56,514 bases of DNA, taken from the NCBI GenBank assembly GCA_023258975.1, contig JAHFRD010000019.1, forward strand, positions 1 through 56,514. The letters are read 5' to 3'. Below, piece after piece: positions 1 to 8,245 of this stretch. The stretch's first letter is position 1. Each line of letters starts with the position of its first letter. The notes beneath the pieces are model-generated. The model was not told the origin of the DNA and searched no databases. It saw nothing but the letters and a program-made list of their open reading frames with translations. Position numbers and translations under genes: made by a program. This DNA is from Hydrogenophilales bacterium (lineage in GTDB: Bacteria > Pseudomonadota > Gammaproteobacteria > Burkholderiales > Thiobacillaceae).

Positions 1-120
1 ACAACAGATCCAACTCATCCCATGCCGTGTTTACCCCGCAGCAATAAGATTGCTGTATGCGCAACGTTGTGCAGTGCCATTTATCTCGCAAAATCGAGCC
101 AAATATCGCGCGCCGCTCCA

Positions 121-308
121 GGATGCTGGCGAAAGTGCCTTCGATCACGCTCACCCATTGGGTGAGCCCGCTACGCACCCGCTGGCACGTCCGGGCGGGC
201 GTCTGGCTTTGTCGCTCCTCCTTGCGGGCCCCGGCCCGCTGCGTCGTCGCTTCGCGCCAGCCACCCGCCCGAACGCACCAGCAGGCGCGTTCAACTGCCG
301 TTTCTAGG
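121..308. repeat. MITE-like small element, left copy
   Basis: Bases 121-219 (99 bp) recur without a visible change at 56284-56382 in the same orientation. The left copy then runs on to a 22-bp end at 287-308 that ends in TTTCTAGG. The exact reverse complement of this 22-mer stands at 56238-56259, in front of the right copy. The simplest reading is one small element of about 230 bp with 22-bp terminal inverted repeats; this copy lacks its left end and the other lacks its right end. No convincing protein is encoded. Positions 1-120 show nothing I recognise. Confidence 0.6.
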
Positions 309-324
309 TTGAATGCAAGCGGAG

Positions 325-549
325 TTATTTCTGTCCGCCGGGCAGTCCTTGGCGTGGTGTTTTCGCTTCCTCCATTTCATAGGTCACCACACCCTGCCGC
401 AGTTTCGGCTCACTCTTGAACATCACCCCGGCGAGCGTCGGCTCGCTTGCATTGCTCGCTTTCTCGACCACCATCACGGTGCCGCCGGTGGCGGCAATGG
501 CGATCAACCCAATTGGCAGCAACGCTGCCCATCCACGTTGTTTTCTCAT
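325..549 (-). CDS. Small single-pass membrane or exported protein, unknown
   Basis: This is a 74-residue protein. Residues 1-6 are basic and residues 8-27 are a hydrophobic helix rich in Ala, Gly and Ile, followed by a hydrophilic tail that ends in a Gly/Gln/Lys segment. The ATG at 549 is preceded by a purine-rich GGAGGGAGAAGG ribosome-binding stretch, which is the main reason to accept it as real. It has no Cys, so it is not a lipoprotein, and no cleavage site is obvious. The gene stands alone between the terminal repeat and the ald end. I do not recognise a family. Codon use is GC-rich like its neighbours. Confidence 0.45.
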   Translation of the reverse strand: MRKQRGWAALLPIGLIAIAATGGTVMVVEKASNASEPTLAGVMFKSEPKLRQGVVTYEMEEAKTPRQGLPGGQK

Positions 550-683
550 GACGAACCCCTTCTCCCTCCATCCGTTCCTCTCCTCGGTAATCGGATTTAT
601 CCTTGGTGTTAACTAATTAGTACATCCTGATTTATTTATAGATCAGCCGCTCAGGTTCCGGAATCTGGTTGCTGTGGATCGTT

Positions 684-1796
684 TCACTGGATCAATGAGC
701 GCCAGTCCGTGACCGATTCGCCAATATCCTGGGCCAGCCCGGCGTGAGTGAGGCGGCCGGCGGCGAGGTTGAGGCCGGCGGCGAGGCCGGAGTCGTCTTC
801 CAGCGCGGCGCGGGGGTGGCCGGCGAGAAGGCGCATCAGGTAGGGCAGGGTGGCTTCGGCCAGGGCCAGGGTGGCGGTGCGCGCCACGGCGCCGGGCATG
901 TTGGCGACGCAGTAGTGGACGATGCCTTCTTCCACGTAGAAGGGGTCGGAATGCGTGGTTGCGCGCGAGGTTTCCGCCATGCCGCCCTGGTCGATGGCGA
1001 CATCCACCAGCGCGGCACCGCGCGGCATCGCGCGCAGCAGTTCACGGCTGATCAGGCGTGGCGCGCGGCGGCCGTGGATGTAGGCGGCGCCCACCACCAG
1101 ATCGGCGTCCATCAGGCATTCCGCGATGCTGTCTTCGTGCGAGTAGCGGGTTTTCAGGCGGCCGCCGTACTGGTCGTCGAAGACGCGCAGGCGTTCCGAG
1201 CCACGATCCAGCAGGGTCACATCCGCGCCCAGGCCGATGGCGAGCCGGGCGGCGTTGGCGCCCACCATGCCGCCACCCAGAATCACGACCCGCGCGGGCG
1301 GCACGCCGGGAACGCCGGAGAGCAACACGCCACGGCCGCCGTTCTTCATTTCCAGCGCCTGCATGCCGGCCTGGATGGCGAGCCGTCCCGCGATCCGCGA
1401 CATGGGCGCCAGTAAGGGAGTGCGGCCCTCACCATCCAGCACGGTTTCAAACGCGAGGGCGTTGACGCCCTTGTCCAGCAGGGCGCGCGCCAGAGCCGGT
1501 GCGGCAGCGAGATGCAGGTAGCAAAACAGCCATTGGCCGGGGCGCAGCCAGGCAACCTCGGCGGGCTGCGGCTCCTTGACCTTGAACACCAGGTCGGCTG
1601 CGTAGACCTCGGCGGCGCTGTCCACCACACGGGCACCCGCCGCGCGATAGGCTGCGTCGTCGAAGCCCACGGCGTTGCCCGCGTCGGCCTGGATACTTAC
1701 CGCATGGCCGCCGCGCACCAGTTCCGCCACACCGGCCGGCGTGGCCGCGACGCGAAATTCATGATCCTTGATTTCCTTGGGAATGCCGATGTGCAT
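684..1796 (-). CDS. ald: Alanine dehydrogenase
   Basis: The 370-residue product is the usual length for NAD-dependent L-alanine dehydrogenase, which interconverts alanine and pyruvate plus ammonia in the cytoplasm. It begins with the family signature MHIGIPKEIKDHEFRVA, has the substrate-binding FKVKEP and CYLHLA segments (Lys and His) near residues 73-96, and a Rossmann GGGMVG motif near residue 175. It lies 5 bases behind the copA stop, so it is the distal gene of the smpB-mnmH-copA-ald run and is probably translated by re-initiation. A longer in-frame reading upstream only shadows copA; the start at 1796 restores the family N-terminus. Confidence 0.93.
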   Translation of the reverse strand: MHIGIPKEIKDHEFRVAATPAGVAELVRGGHAVSIQADAGNAVGFDDAAYRAAGARVVDSAAEVYAADLVFKVKEPQPAEVAWLRPGQWLFCYLHLAAAPALARALLDKGVNALAFETVLDGEGRTPLLAPMSRIAGRLAIQAGMQALEMKNGGRGVLLSGVPGVPPARVVILGGGMVGANAARLAIGLGADVTLLDRGSERLRVFDDQYGGRLKTRYSHEDSIAECLMDADLVVGAAYIHGRRAPRLISRELLRAMPRGAALVDVAIDQGGMAETSRATTHSDPFYVEEGIVHYCVANMPGAVARTATLALAEATLPYLMRLLAGHPRAALEDDSGLAAGLNLAAGRLTHAGLAQDIGESVTDWRSLIQ

Positions 1797-1801
1797 GGGG
1801 G

Positions 1802-4339
1802 TCACGCGTTGCGGGTTGCGGGTTTCCAGCGCTTCAACAGCAGCGAATTGCTGACCACCGAGACAGAGGAGAGGGCCATCGCCGCGCCGGCGATGACCGG
1901 ATTGAGCATGCCGGCCGCCGCCAGCGGCAGGGCCAGCACGTTGTAGAAGAAGGCGAAAAACAGGTTCTGGCGGATCTTGCGCATGACCGCGCGGGAGAGC
2001 GCCACGGCGTCGGCGACACCGTTGAGGTCGGAACGCATCAGGGTGATGTCGGCGGCTTCCAGGGCGATGTCGGAGCCGGCGGCCATGCCGAAGCTGACAT
2101 CGGCGCTGGCCAGCGCCGGGGCGTCGTTGACGCCGTCGCCGGCCATGCCCACCACCTGGCCCGCAGCCTTCAGGGCGGCGACTGCGGCGGCCTTGTCCTG
2201 GGGTTTCACCCGCGCGCGCCATTCGCTCAGGCCGGCTTCATGGGCAATGGCCGCCGCCGCCGCTTCCTGGTCGCCGGTCAGCATGATGGCGCGGATGCCG
2301 AGTACCTTCAGCCGCGCCACGGCGGCTGCCGAGGAGGGGCGCAGGCGGTCGGCGAGGTGGAAGCGGGCGAGGAGGGTGGTGTCGTCGGCCAGGCAGATGG
2401 TTGTTGAGGGGGCGGCGTCAGGGGCGTAGCCCGGATGCGGCGCGGCGGGTGTGGGCATGGCCCATTCCTCAATGCCCAGGCGCAACCGTTTTCCTTCCAC
2501 CTCGCCACTCACCCCGGCGCCCGGTTCATTGCTGAATACCGCCACCGGCGCCAGTGCCAGCCCGCGTGCCTTGGCGGCTTCCAGCAGGGCCAGGGCGAGC
2601 GGGTGAGTGCTGCCTTGTTCCAGGGAGGCGGCGAGGCGCAACGCGGCATTTTCACCCGCAGCAAGCGTCTCAGTCCGGCTGGTAGCCGGCGCTACAGGGA
2701 AGATTTCGATGCCGACCAGGGCCAGTTTTCCTTCAGTCAGCGTGCCGGTCTTGTCCAGCGCCAGCACGGACAACTTTTCGGCGCGTTCCAGCGCTTCCGC
2801 CGACCTGACCAGGATGCCCAGTTGCGCACCGCGCCCCAGGCCGACCATGACCGCCGTGGGGGTGGCGAGGCCGAGGGCGCAGGGGCAGGCGATGACCAAT
2901 ACCGCCACGGCGGGGATCAGGCTTTGCGTGAAGTCGCCCGTGGCCAGCCACCAGCCCGCGAGGGTGGCCAGGGCAATGACGATGACGATGGGCACGAAGA
3001 CGCCGGAGATGCGGTCGGCGAGTTTCTGAATGGGCGCTTTCGAGCCTTGCGCGGCTTCGGTGAGGCGCACGATTTCCATCAACTGGGTATGCGCGCCGAC
3101 CCCTTCCGCGCGCAGCCGCAGCAGGCCGTCGAGATTCTGGGTGCCGGCATGGACACGGTCGCCCGCGCGTTTGGCCAGCGGCAGGCTCTCGCCGGTGAGC
3201 AGGCTTTCATCGACGCTGGAGGCACCGTCCAGCACCACGCCATCGACGGGAATGCGCTCGCCGGCACGCGCCAGGACGATGTCGCCGGCCTTGAGCAGGG
3301 CAGCCTCGATTTCCACGGCTTCATTTCCTTCGAGGCCGCCGCGCTCCACGCGCGCGGTGCGCGGTTGCAGGCCGATCAGTTGTTCGATGGCGCCCGAGGT
3401 GCGCGACTTGGCGCGCGCTTCCAGCAGTTTTCCCAGGCGCACCAGGGTGACCACGGCGGCGCTGGCCTCGAAATAGAGGGGGCCGTCGAAAAAAACCGTG
3501 AACACGCTGAAGAAGTACGCCGCGCTGGTGCCCAACGCAACCAGTACGTCCATGTTGGCGCCGCCGCCGCGCAGGCTGTGCCAGGCGCCGCTGTAGAAGC
3601 GTTTGCCGGCCCAGAACTGTACCGGCGTGGCGAGCAGCCATTGCAGCCAGGGTGGCATCCCCGCAAGGGAAACGCCGGATTCGTAAGCGCCAAGGCGCAA
3701 CGACTCCGCTGTCCACTCGACATGGTGGGCGCCGCCCGCCAGCATCGGGATCATCTGCGCCAGCAGGGGCAGGGTGAAGAGCGCGGAGATGACGAATACC
3801 CGCAGCTCGTGACTGTATTCGGCGGCCTTGCGCGCCTTCTCCTCGGCGCGGCTGGCTTCCGTGATCGGGCTGGCCGTGAAGCCGGCGCGCGCCACCGCCG
3901 CCAGCAGGCCGTCGGTGTCGATCAGGCCGGGCCGATAGGAGACTCGCGCCTTCTCGGTGGCCAGGTTGACGCGCGCCTCGACGCCGGGTTGGGCGTTCAG
4001 CACTTTCTCCAGGCGCGTGGAACAGGCGGCGCAGGTCATGCCGCCGATGGCCAGATCCAGCGTCTGGTTCGGGACGGAAAAACCGGTTTTCGCCACCTGG
4101 TCGAGAATGGCCTGGGGGGCGATGACGGCCGGGTCGAACGCCACCCGCGCCTTTTCCACCGCCAGGTTGACGTTGGCGGACACGCCTTCCAGTTTGTTGA
4201 GGTTTTTCTCCAGGCGTGTGGAGCAGGCCGCGCAAGTCATGCCGGCGATGGGGAGTTCGAGGGTGCGTGTAGCGCCGGCATCCTTGCCGGCGAGTTGAAA
4301 GGACGCCGGCAAGGATGCCGGCGCTACAGGGGCGTTCAT
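1802..4339 (-). CDS. copA: Copper-exporting P1B-type ATPase
   Basis: An 845-residue Cu(I) efflux ATPase of the inner membrane. Two N-terminal heavy-metal domains carry GMTCAAC (Cys36/39 and about 103/106). The TGES actuator motif, the membrane CPC motif (about residue 485), DKTGT phosphorylation site (about 528) and GDGVNDAP hinge are all present. The ATG at 4339 overlaps the mnmH stop (ATGA), indicating translational coupling. Two stretches look like repeat-derived inserts read in frame: residues about 5-24, encoded by a 24-bp perfect inverted repeat (4269-4292 and 4304-4327), and a short VAPATS segment near 2680-2700 encoded by the same repeat family. No CueR-type regulator is nearby. Confidence 0.95.
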   Translation of the reverse strand: MNAPVAPASLPASFQLAGKDAGATRTLELPIAGMTCAACSTRLEKNLNKLEGVSANVNLAVEKARVAFDPAVIAPQAILDQVAKTGFSVPNQTLDLAIGGMTCAACSTRLEKVLNAQPGVEARVNLATEKARVSYRPGLIDTDGLLAAVARAGFTASPITEASRAEEKARKAAEYSHELRVFVISALFTLPLLAQMIPMLAGGAHHVEWTAESLRLGAYESGVSLAGMPPWLQWLLATPVQFWAGKRFYSGAWHSLRGGGANMDVLVALGTSAAYFFSVFTVFFDGPLYFEASAAVVTLVRLGKLLEARAKSRTSGAIEQLIGLQPRTARVERGGLEGNEAVEIEAALLKAGDIVLARAGERIPVDGVVLDGASSVDESLLTGESLPLAKRAGDRVHAGTQNLDGLLRLRAEGVGAHTQLMEIVRLTEAAQGSKAPIQKLADRISGVFVPIVIVIALATLAGWWLATGDFTQSLIPAVAVLVIACPCALGLATPTAVMVGLGRGAQLGILVRSAEALERAEKLSVLALDKTGTLTEGKLALVGIEIFPVAPATSRTETLAAGENAALRLAASLEQGSTHPLALALLEAAKARGLALAPVAVFSNEPGAGVSGEVEGKRLRLGIEEWAMPTPAAPHPGYAPDAAPSTTICLADDTTLLARFHLADRLRPSSAAAVARLKVLGIRAIMLTGDQEAAAAAIAHEAGLSEWRARVKPQDKAAAVAALKAAGQVVGMAGDGVNDAPALASADVSFGMAAGSDIALEAADITLMRSDLNGVADAVALSRAVMRKIRQNLFFAFFYNVLALPLAAAGMLNPVIAGAAMALSSVSVVSNSLLLKRWKPATRNA
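4269..4327. repeat. Perfect 24-bp inverted repeat inside copA 5' end
   Basis: Two 24-bp arms (4269-4292 and 4304-4327), starting GTAGCGCCGG and ending CCGGCGCTAC, are separated by 11 bases. The dyad is read through in frame as residues about 5-24 of CopA, ahead of the first metal-binding domain. Related GTAGCGC/GGCGCTAC fragments occur at about 2683-2700, 6877-6899 and 7930-7940, so this is a dispersed palindromic repeat rather than copA-specific sequence. Confidence 0.75.
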
Positions 4340-5517
4340 GCCTTCTGTCCTACCCATCGCGCCAGTTCCAGCATGGCTTCCTCCGATGCCGAGGCCAGGG
4401 TCAGCGTTTCCGCCGCGCCGGCGCGGGCGAAGTTGCGCCCCAGCGAACGGGTGTAGGCCGGGTCGTAGTGTTCGATCAGCAATTCGGCAACCAGTTCGCT
4501 CCACTGTCCGGCATGGGCAAGCGCCTTCCAGTCTTCGATCCGGGCGCGGCCCTGGATTTCCACCAGACAGTCCAGCTTGCGGCCGAGCGCTTCCGGGTCG
4601 GCGAGGAAGTGGGCGTATTCCCCCTTCAGGATGTCCACGCGCACCGGGATGTCGGCGTTCAGGTTGAGGCAGACGCTTTCCCGCATCTGGCCGAGCAGCG
4701 TTTCGGGCGTCTGTAGATTGCCGATCTTTCTGCTCTCGGATTCCACGAACACCGGCCGCGCCGGGTCGAAGCGGCGCAGTTCGTCCCAGACCCGGCTTTC
4801 GAACCCCTTCTGTGACGGCTGCGGCTGGTTCGGGTAGGCGCCCAGCACCGAGCCCATGTGCGCGGCCAGGTCTTCCAGGTCGAGCACCTGGGCGCCGATC
4901 CGGCGCAGCGCGCGCAGGAAGCGGCTCTTGCCGACGCCCGTGGGGCCGCACACCACGCGGAAATCGAACAGCCCGGGCAGGCGTTCCAACTCGTCGATGA
5001 CATGGCGCCGATAGGCCTTGTAACCGCCTTCCAGTTGCGCGGCCCGCCAACCGATGGCGCGCAGCACGGTGGTCATGGCGCCGCTGCGGTTGCCGCCGCG
5101 CCAGCAATAGATCAGGGGCCGATAGCCTTTGGGCCTGGCGGCGAAGTGCGTTTCCAGATGCCGCGCGATGTTGCGCGAGACCAGGGCGGCGCCGGCCTTC
5201 TTGGCGTCGAAGGCGGAGGCTTGTTTGTGCAGGGTGCCGATGTGGATGCGTTCCGCGTCATCCAGCACCGGCAGGTTGAGGGCGCCGGGGACATGATCCT
5301 CGGCGTATTCGCCGGGGGAGCGGGCGTCGATGATCTCGTCGAAGGCGAACAGGCCGTCGATGCCGGCGACGCCTTCCTGGCGGCGAAGCACGCCCCCCTC
5401 CCCCGCCGGGGGAGGAGTCGGGGAGAGGGACTGAGGATCGGTTGCCGGACACGGCCGAACAGTCGCTGTTCCCTCTCCCCCGGCGGGGGAGGGGGGGATT
5501 TCGGCGCGGGTGCTCAT
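4336..5517 (-). CDS. mnmH: tRNA 2-selenouridine (geranyl-2-thiouridine) synthase
   Basis: MnmH/SelU replaces sulfur by selenium at wobble uridine 34 of certain tRNAs via an S-geranyl intermediate. The 393-residue product has a rhodanese domain with the catalytic Cys in [10 protein letters not shown] (about residue 137) and a P-loop GPTGVGKS (about 189), as expected. The ATG at 5517 overlaps the smpB stop. Residues about 8-45 are a Pro/Gly/Ser-rich segment absent from the family, encoded by two oppositely oriented CCCTCTCCCC-type dyads at about 5390-5495, after which normal homology starts. Either the repeat inserted in frame, or the true start lies further in; I see no good alternative start. 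No selD is in view. Confidence 0.88.
   Translation of the reverse strand: MSTRAEIPPSPAGGEGTATVRPCPATDPQSLSPTPPPAGEGGVLRRQEGVAGIDGLFAFDEIIDARSPGEYAEDHVPGALNLPVLDDAERIHIGTLHKQASAFDAKKAGAALVSRNIARHLETHFAARPKGYRPLIYCWRGGNRSGAMTTVLRAIGWRAAQLEGGYKAYRRHVIDELERLPGLFDFRVVCGPTGVGKSRFLRALRRIGAQVLDLEDLAAHMGSVLGAYPNQPQPSQKGFESRVWDELRRFDPARPVFVESESRKIGNLQTPETLLGQMRESVCLNLNADIPVRVDILKGEYAHFLADPEALGRKLDCLVEIQGRARIEDWKALAHAGQWSELVAELLIEHYDPAYTRSLGRNFARAGAAETLTLASASEEAMLELARWVGQKA
5388..5500. repeat. Paired GC-rich dyad repeats within mnmH 5' coding region
   Basis: Two palindromes of the type CCCTC(C)CCCCGCCGGGGGAGG flank about 50 bases of unrelated sequence. Both lie in the N-terminal codons of mnmH. A similar dyad, CTCTCCCTGCGAGGGAGAGG, lies in the hupH-like gene at about 17767-17790, and a degenerate one at about 27990-28020 in the V-ATPase operon. 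They resemble the intergenic repeats common in betaproteobacteria, but here two of the three sites are inside reading frames. Confidence 0.65.
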
Positions 5518-5957
5518 TTGTCGCGCAGGATGCGGGCTTTCTCGCGCTGCCATTCGCGATCCTTCTCGGTCGCGCGCTTGTCGTGCTGCTTCTTGCCCTT
5601 GGCCAGGCCGATTTCCAGTTTGATGCGGCCCTTGGTGTAGTGCAGGTTGATCGGCGCCAGGGTGTAGCCGGCCTGCTTCACCTTGCCGATCAGCTTTCTG
5701 ATCTCCTGCGCATGCAGCAGCAGTTTGCGCGAGCGAACCGGGTCCGGCTTGATGTGGGTGGATGCGGTGGGCAGCGGGCTGATGTGGCAGCCGATCAGCC
5801 AGACCTCCTCCTGTTTCACCACGACATACGCTTCCTTCAACTGCGCGCGGCCGGCGCGGATCGCCTTGACCTCCCAGCCTTCCAGCACGATGCCCGCCTC
5901 GTAGCGTTCTTCAATGAAGTACTCGTGGAAGACCTGTCTGTTGTCGATGATGCTCAT
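5514..5957 (-). CDS. smpB: SsrA-binding protein SmpB
   Basis: A 147-residue SmpB, full length for the family, which delivers tmRNA to stalled ribosomes for trans-translation. The N-terminal oligonucleotide-binding barrel starts [20 protein letters not shown] with the typical [19 protein letters not shown] stretch, and the basic C-terminal tail [17 protein letters not shown] is intact. It is divergent from ratA, an arrangement common in beta- and gammaproteobacteria, and its stop overlaps the mnmH start. The tmRNA gene itself is not in the window. Confidence 0.97.
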   Translation of the reverse strand: MSIIDNRQVFHEYFIEERYEAGIVLEGWEVKAIRAGRAQLKEAYVVVKQEEVWLIGCHISPLPTASTHIKPDPVRSRKLLLHAQEIRKLIGKVKQAGYTLAPINLHYTKGRIKLEIGLAKGKKQHDKRATEKDREWQREKARILRDK

Positions 5958-6023
5958 GGGGGGCGCTGGCGGGGATGGGGAGGGCGGCGAGGTTTCGTAC
6001 TATCCGTGCTATTTTACAGGGCC

Positions 6024-6052
6024 GTTAAATCCTCTGCCCCGCCAATGGTCAA
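6024..6052 (-). promoter_or_regulatory. Candidate sigma-70 promoter for smpB-mnmH-copA-ald
   Basis: Read on the minus strand there is TTGACC (6047-6052), a 17-base spacer, then TTTAAC (6024-6029), about 60 bases before the smpB ATG. The -35 box overlaps the ratA start codon region on the other strand. The -35 match is 5/6 and the -10 match 4/6, so this is a plausible but unproven promoter. Confidence 0.35.
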
Positions 6053-6482
6053 AGTCGTGAAATCTGTTCTGGTGCCCTACTCGGCGGCGGAAATGTTCGC
6101 ATTGGTCGATGGGGTGGAAGACTACCCCCAGTTCCTTCCCTGGTGTGGTGGCACCGAGTTGCTGCGGCGTGACGAAAACGTCACCGAGGCGACCATTCAC
6201 CTGCATTACCTGCATGTGAAACAGCATTTCACCACCGAGAACGCCAAGCGCATTCCCGAGGAAATGGGGATACGCCTGAAAAGCGGGCCATTCCGCAAAC
6301 TGGAAGGTTCCTGGCATTTCAAACGTCTGGCGGAAAGCGCCTGCAAGATCGAGTTTGAACTGCATTACGAATTTTCCAGCAACCTGCTGGAAAAGGTTCT
6401 GGGGCCGGTGTTCGGCATGGTTACCAACAGCCTGGTGGATGCCTTTGTGCACCGGGCGGAAAACGTCTACGGCGCGCGATGA
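6045..6482 (+). CDS. ratA: RatA-family START-domain protein
   Basis: A 145-residue single-domain protein of the SRPBCC/START superfamily (RatA/Coq10-like). It begins VKSVLVPYSAAEMFALVDGV and contains EDYPQFLPWC, both hallmarks of the family. E. coli RatA has been described as inhibiting 70S assembly, while Coq10 relatives bind ubiquinone; which role applies here is not decided by sequence. It is divergent from smpB. Its stop overlaps the ratB start (ATGA), giving translational coupling. The start at 6045 gives the normal family N-terminus; the much longer upstream reading is smpB antisense. Confidence 0.93.
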   Translation: MVKVVKSVLVPYSAAEMFALVDGVEDYPQFLPWCGGTELLRRDENVTEATIHLHYLHVKQHFTTENAKRIPEEMGIRLKSGPFRKLEGSWHFKRLAESACKIEFELHYEFSSNLLEKVLGPVFGMVTNSLVDAFVHRAENVYGAR

Positions 6483-6793
6483 CTCCTCAAATTCATGTCG
6501 AAGTGGTGTACGGCCGGCAATATCGCCAGAAAGTGGCGATGGTCACCCTCAATGAAGGCGCCACGCTGCGTGAAGCGGTGGAACGTTCCGGCCTGCTCGC
6601 CGAATTTCCCGAAATCGACCTGGAGAAAAACAAACTGGGTATCTGGAACAAACTGGCCAAGGCAGAGGCCGTGGTGCGCGACAAGGATCGCGTGGAAATC
6701 TACCAACCGCTGATCGCCGACCCCAAGGAAGTGCGCAAGCAGCGCGCGGCGGAAGGCAAGGCCATGAAAAAGGGTGGCGGCGAGGTGGCGTAG
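6479..6793 (+). CDS. ratB: RnfH/RatB-family ubiquitin-like protein
   Basis: A 104-residue beta-grasp protein of the UPF0125/RnfH family, typically encoded right after ratA. Recognisable parts are IHVEVVYGRQYRQKVAMVTL at the N-terminus, LGIWNKLAKAE in the middle and DRVEIYQPLIADPKEVRKQRA near the end. The tail is Lys/Gly-rich. Its function is not established. The ATG overlaps the ratA stop. A terminator hairpin follows about 90 bases downstream, closing a two-gene operon. Confidence 0.92.
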   Translation: MTPQIHVEVVYGRQYRQKVAMVTLNEGATLREAVERSGLLAEFPEIDLEKNKLGIWNKLAKAEAVVRDKDRVEIYQPLIADPKEVRKQRAAEGKAMKKGGGEVA

Positions 6794-6880
6794 GAGGCCC
6801 GCTCGCGGGTCGAACGGCCTCTCTCAGGAAATACATCGTAACCAATTGATTGGAATAGAACATTTTGCGCATGCTTGTAG

Positions 6881-6905
6881 CGCGGGCTTCCAGCCTGCGT
6901 TTTTA
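6881..6905 (+). terminator. Terminator of ratA-ratB
   Basis: CGCGGGC (6881-6887) and GCCTGCG (6893-6899) form a 7-bp stem with one G-U pair and a 5-base loop, followed by five T. The hairpin is itself a relative of the dispersed GTAGCGC repeat. The group II intron begins four bases later. Confidence 0.6.
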
Positions 6906-6908
6906 TTG

Positions 6909-7672
6909 GTGCGCCCGGCAGGGCGCATTCACTTGGAGGTGAAAGTCCTCTACTCGCCCGGCAAGGGGAAGAGCTAGCCGAACGGCAAGGGTGTCGCGGG
7001 CGACTGCGAATCTGGAGGAAGCTGAAGGCAAAGCGCTGGCCTGACGAACAGGGAGCGGATACGAGGCGGCGTAGCGGGGTGAGACGGCCAATATCGTCAA
7101 AGCCCGAAACTTGCACGGAACGCTACGACGAAGATCCGACAGGCATAAGCGGGAAGGTGCTCTCGCCGATCTTCGAGGCGGAATTCTCCGAGTCGAGCTA
7201 CGGCTTCCGACCGGGGAGGGACGCCCATCAAGCGGTCAAGGCGGCCAAGCAATATGTAGCCGAAGGCCGGCGGATTGTGGTGGACATGGACTTGGAGAAA
7301 TTCTTTGACCGCGTCAATCACGACCTGCTGATGGAGAAACTCTCACGAAAGGTTGGATCAGGCACAAGCTACGCTGCATTCTGTGGCGGCAGTGGAAACG
7401 TCCTTACACTTGCGCCAAGAATCTGATGAAGGCGGGACTGACGGAAGAACGTGCGTTTCGCCTGGCCTTCAACCAACGCGGGCCGTGGTGGAACAGTGGC
7501 GCGAGCCACATGAACCAAGCCTTCCCGAAGTCCTTCATTGATCGTTTAGGTCTGGTGTCGCTGCTCGATACGACGCGACGACTCCAGTGTGTCCAATGAA
7601 CTGCCGGATGCGGAACCGCACGTCCGGTGGTGTAAGAGGGCGACAGGGGGGTGACTCCGTTCCCTACTCGAT
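6909..7672 (+). mobile_element. Degenerate group II intron
   Basis: The 5' end GTGCGCCCGG with the following GGAGGTGAAAGTCCTCTAC segment, and the 3' end with the domain V-like CCGGATGCGGAACCGCACGT and terminal CTACTCGAT, are typical of bacterial group II introns. The whole element is only about 0.76 kb, against roughly 2 kb for an intact one, because the intron-encoded protein is internally deleted. It sits immediately behind a terminator hairpin and T-run, the favoured target of class C introns. The class assignment is inference from position, not from domain structure. Confidence 0.75.
7154..7599 (+). pseudogene. ltrA: Group II intron reverse transcriptase/maturase remnant
   Basis: The first part (7154-7350) encodes RT fingers motifs VLSPIFEAEFSESSYGFRPG and VVDMDLEKFFDRVNH. 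A junction and one-base frame change near 7350 then lead to the C-terminal maturase segment beginning WIRHKLRCILWRQWKRPYT and ending at the stop at 7597-7599. The catalytic YADD region and the palm and thumb between them are deleted, as is the N-terminus. The protein cannot be active, although the ribozyme ends remain and might respond to a maturase supplied from elsewhere. Confidence 0.8.
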
Positions 7673-7703
7673 CAACACGCATAACAGACTGATTTATAGG
7701 CAT

Positions 7704-7795
<92 letters not shown>

Positions 7796-7991
7796 GGAAG
7801 GCGGCGGAGAATACATGGGAGCGCAACACCTGGCAAGGCGCGCGAGCTTCAAGTCACACCCGAACGCCGAGTAGGTTCGTGGGCCGCTTTTCCTCCCTTA
7901 TCAAGCCGGCGTCTTTCAGTTCGCCAGTGGGACACCGGCGCTACAGCGATCTGAGACAGTGCCGACCACCCCGAAGCCCTGAGGAAGCCCG

Positions 7992-8245
7992 ATGCAGACG
8001 ACCTTCGCCGAACTGGAGTACGCCGCCAAGAAGAAGCTGATATGGCGAGGCCGGTATCTGGCGGTAATCGAACCGTTCTACCCTAGGGGTGAAGGACGAG
8101 ACCGGCCGATGATTGGACTGGAGCGGATGCTGTGGATGTGCATGGCGCAGAACTGCTTCGGTCTCTCGGACGAAGGCATCGAGGATGCCGTGGGCCGGCG
8201 CCGGCGCGTCGAGCCGTTGGGCGGGTTGGACGCTTACGGCCCAAG
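7992..8245 (+). pseudogene. IS5-type transposase N-terminal remnant
   Basis: The reading frame MQTTFAELEYAAKKKLIWRG continues through IEPFYPRGEGRDRP and a LERMLWMCMAQNCFGLSDEGIEDAV segment. This corresponds to the N-terminal DUF772-like domain of IS5-family transposases. Homology fades near 8200 and the catalytic DDE domain is missing. The frame runs directly into the 3' end of the hybrid kinase on the opposite strand. The stretch 7796-7991 between the tRNA and this remnant shows no gene; it holds a fragment of the dispersed GGCGCTAC repeat and probably the IS end. Confidence 0.7.

Noticed and set aside
2435-4456. 673-residue open frame on the plus strand opposite copA
   Set aside because: It mirrors the copA codons in GC-rich DNA, has a Gln/Gly/Arg-rich composition without any family motif and no ribosome-binding site.
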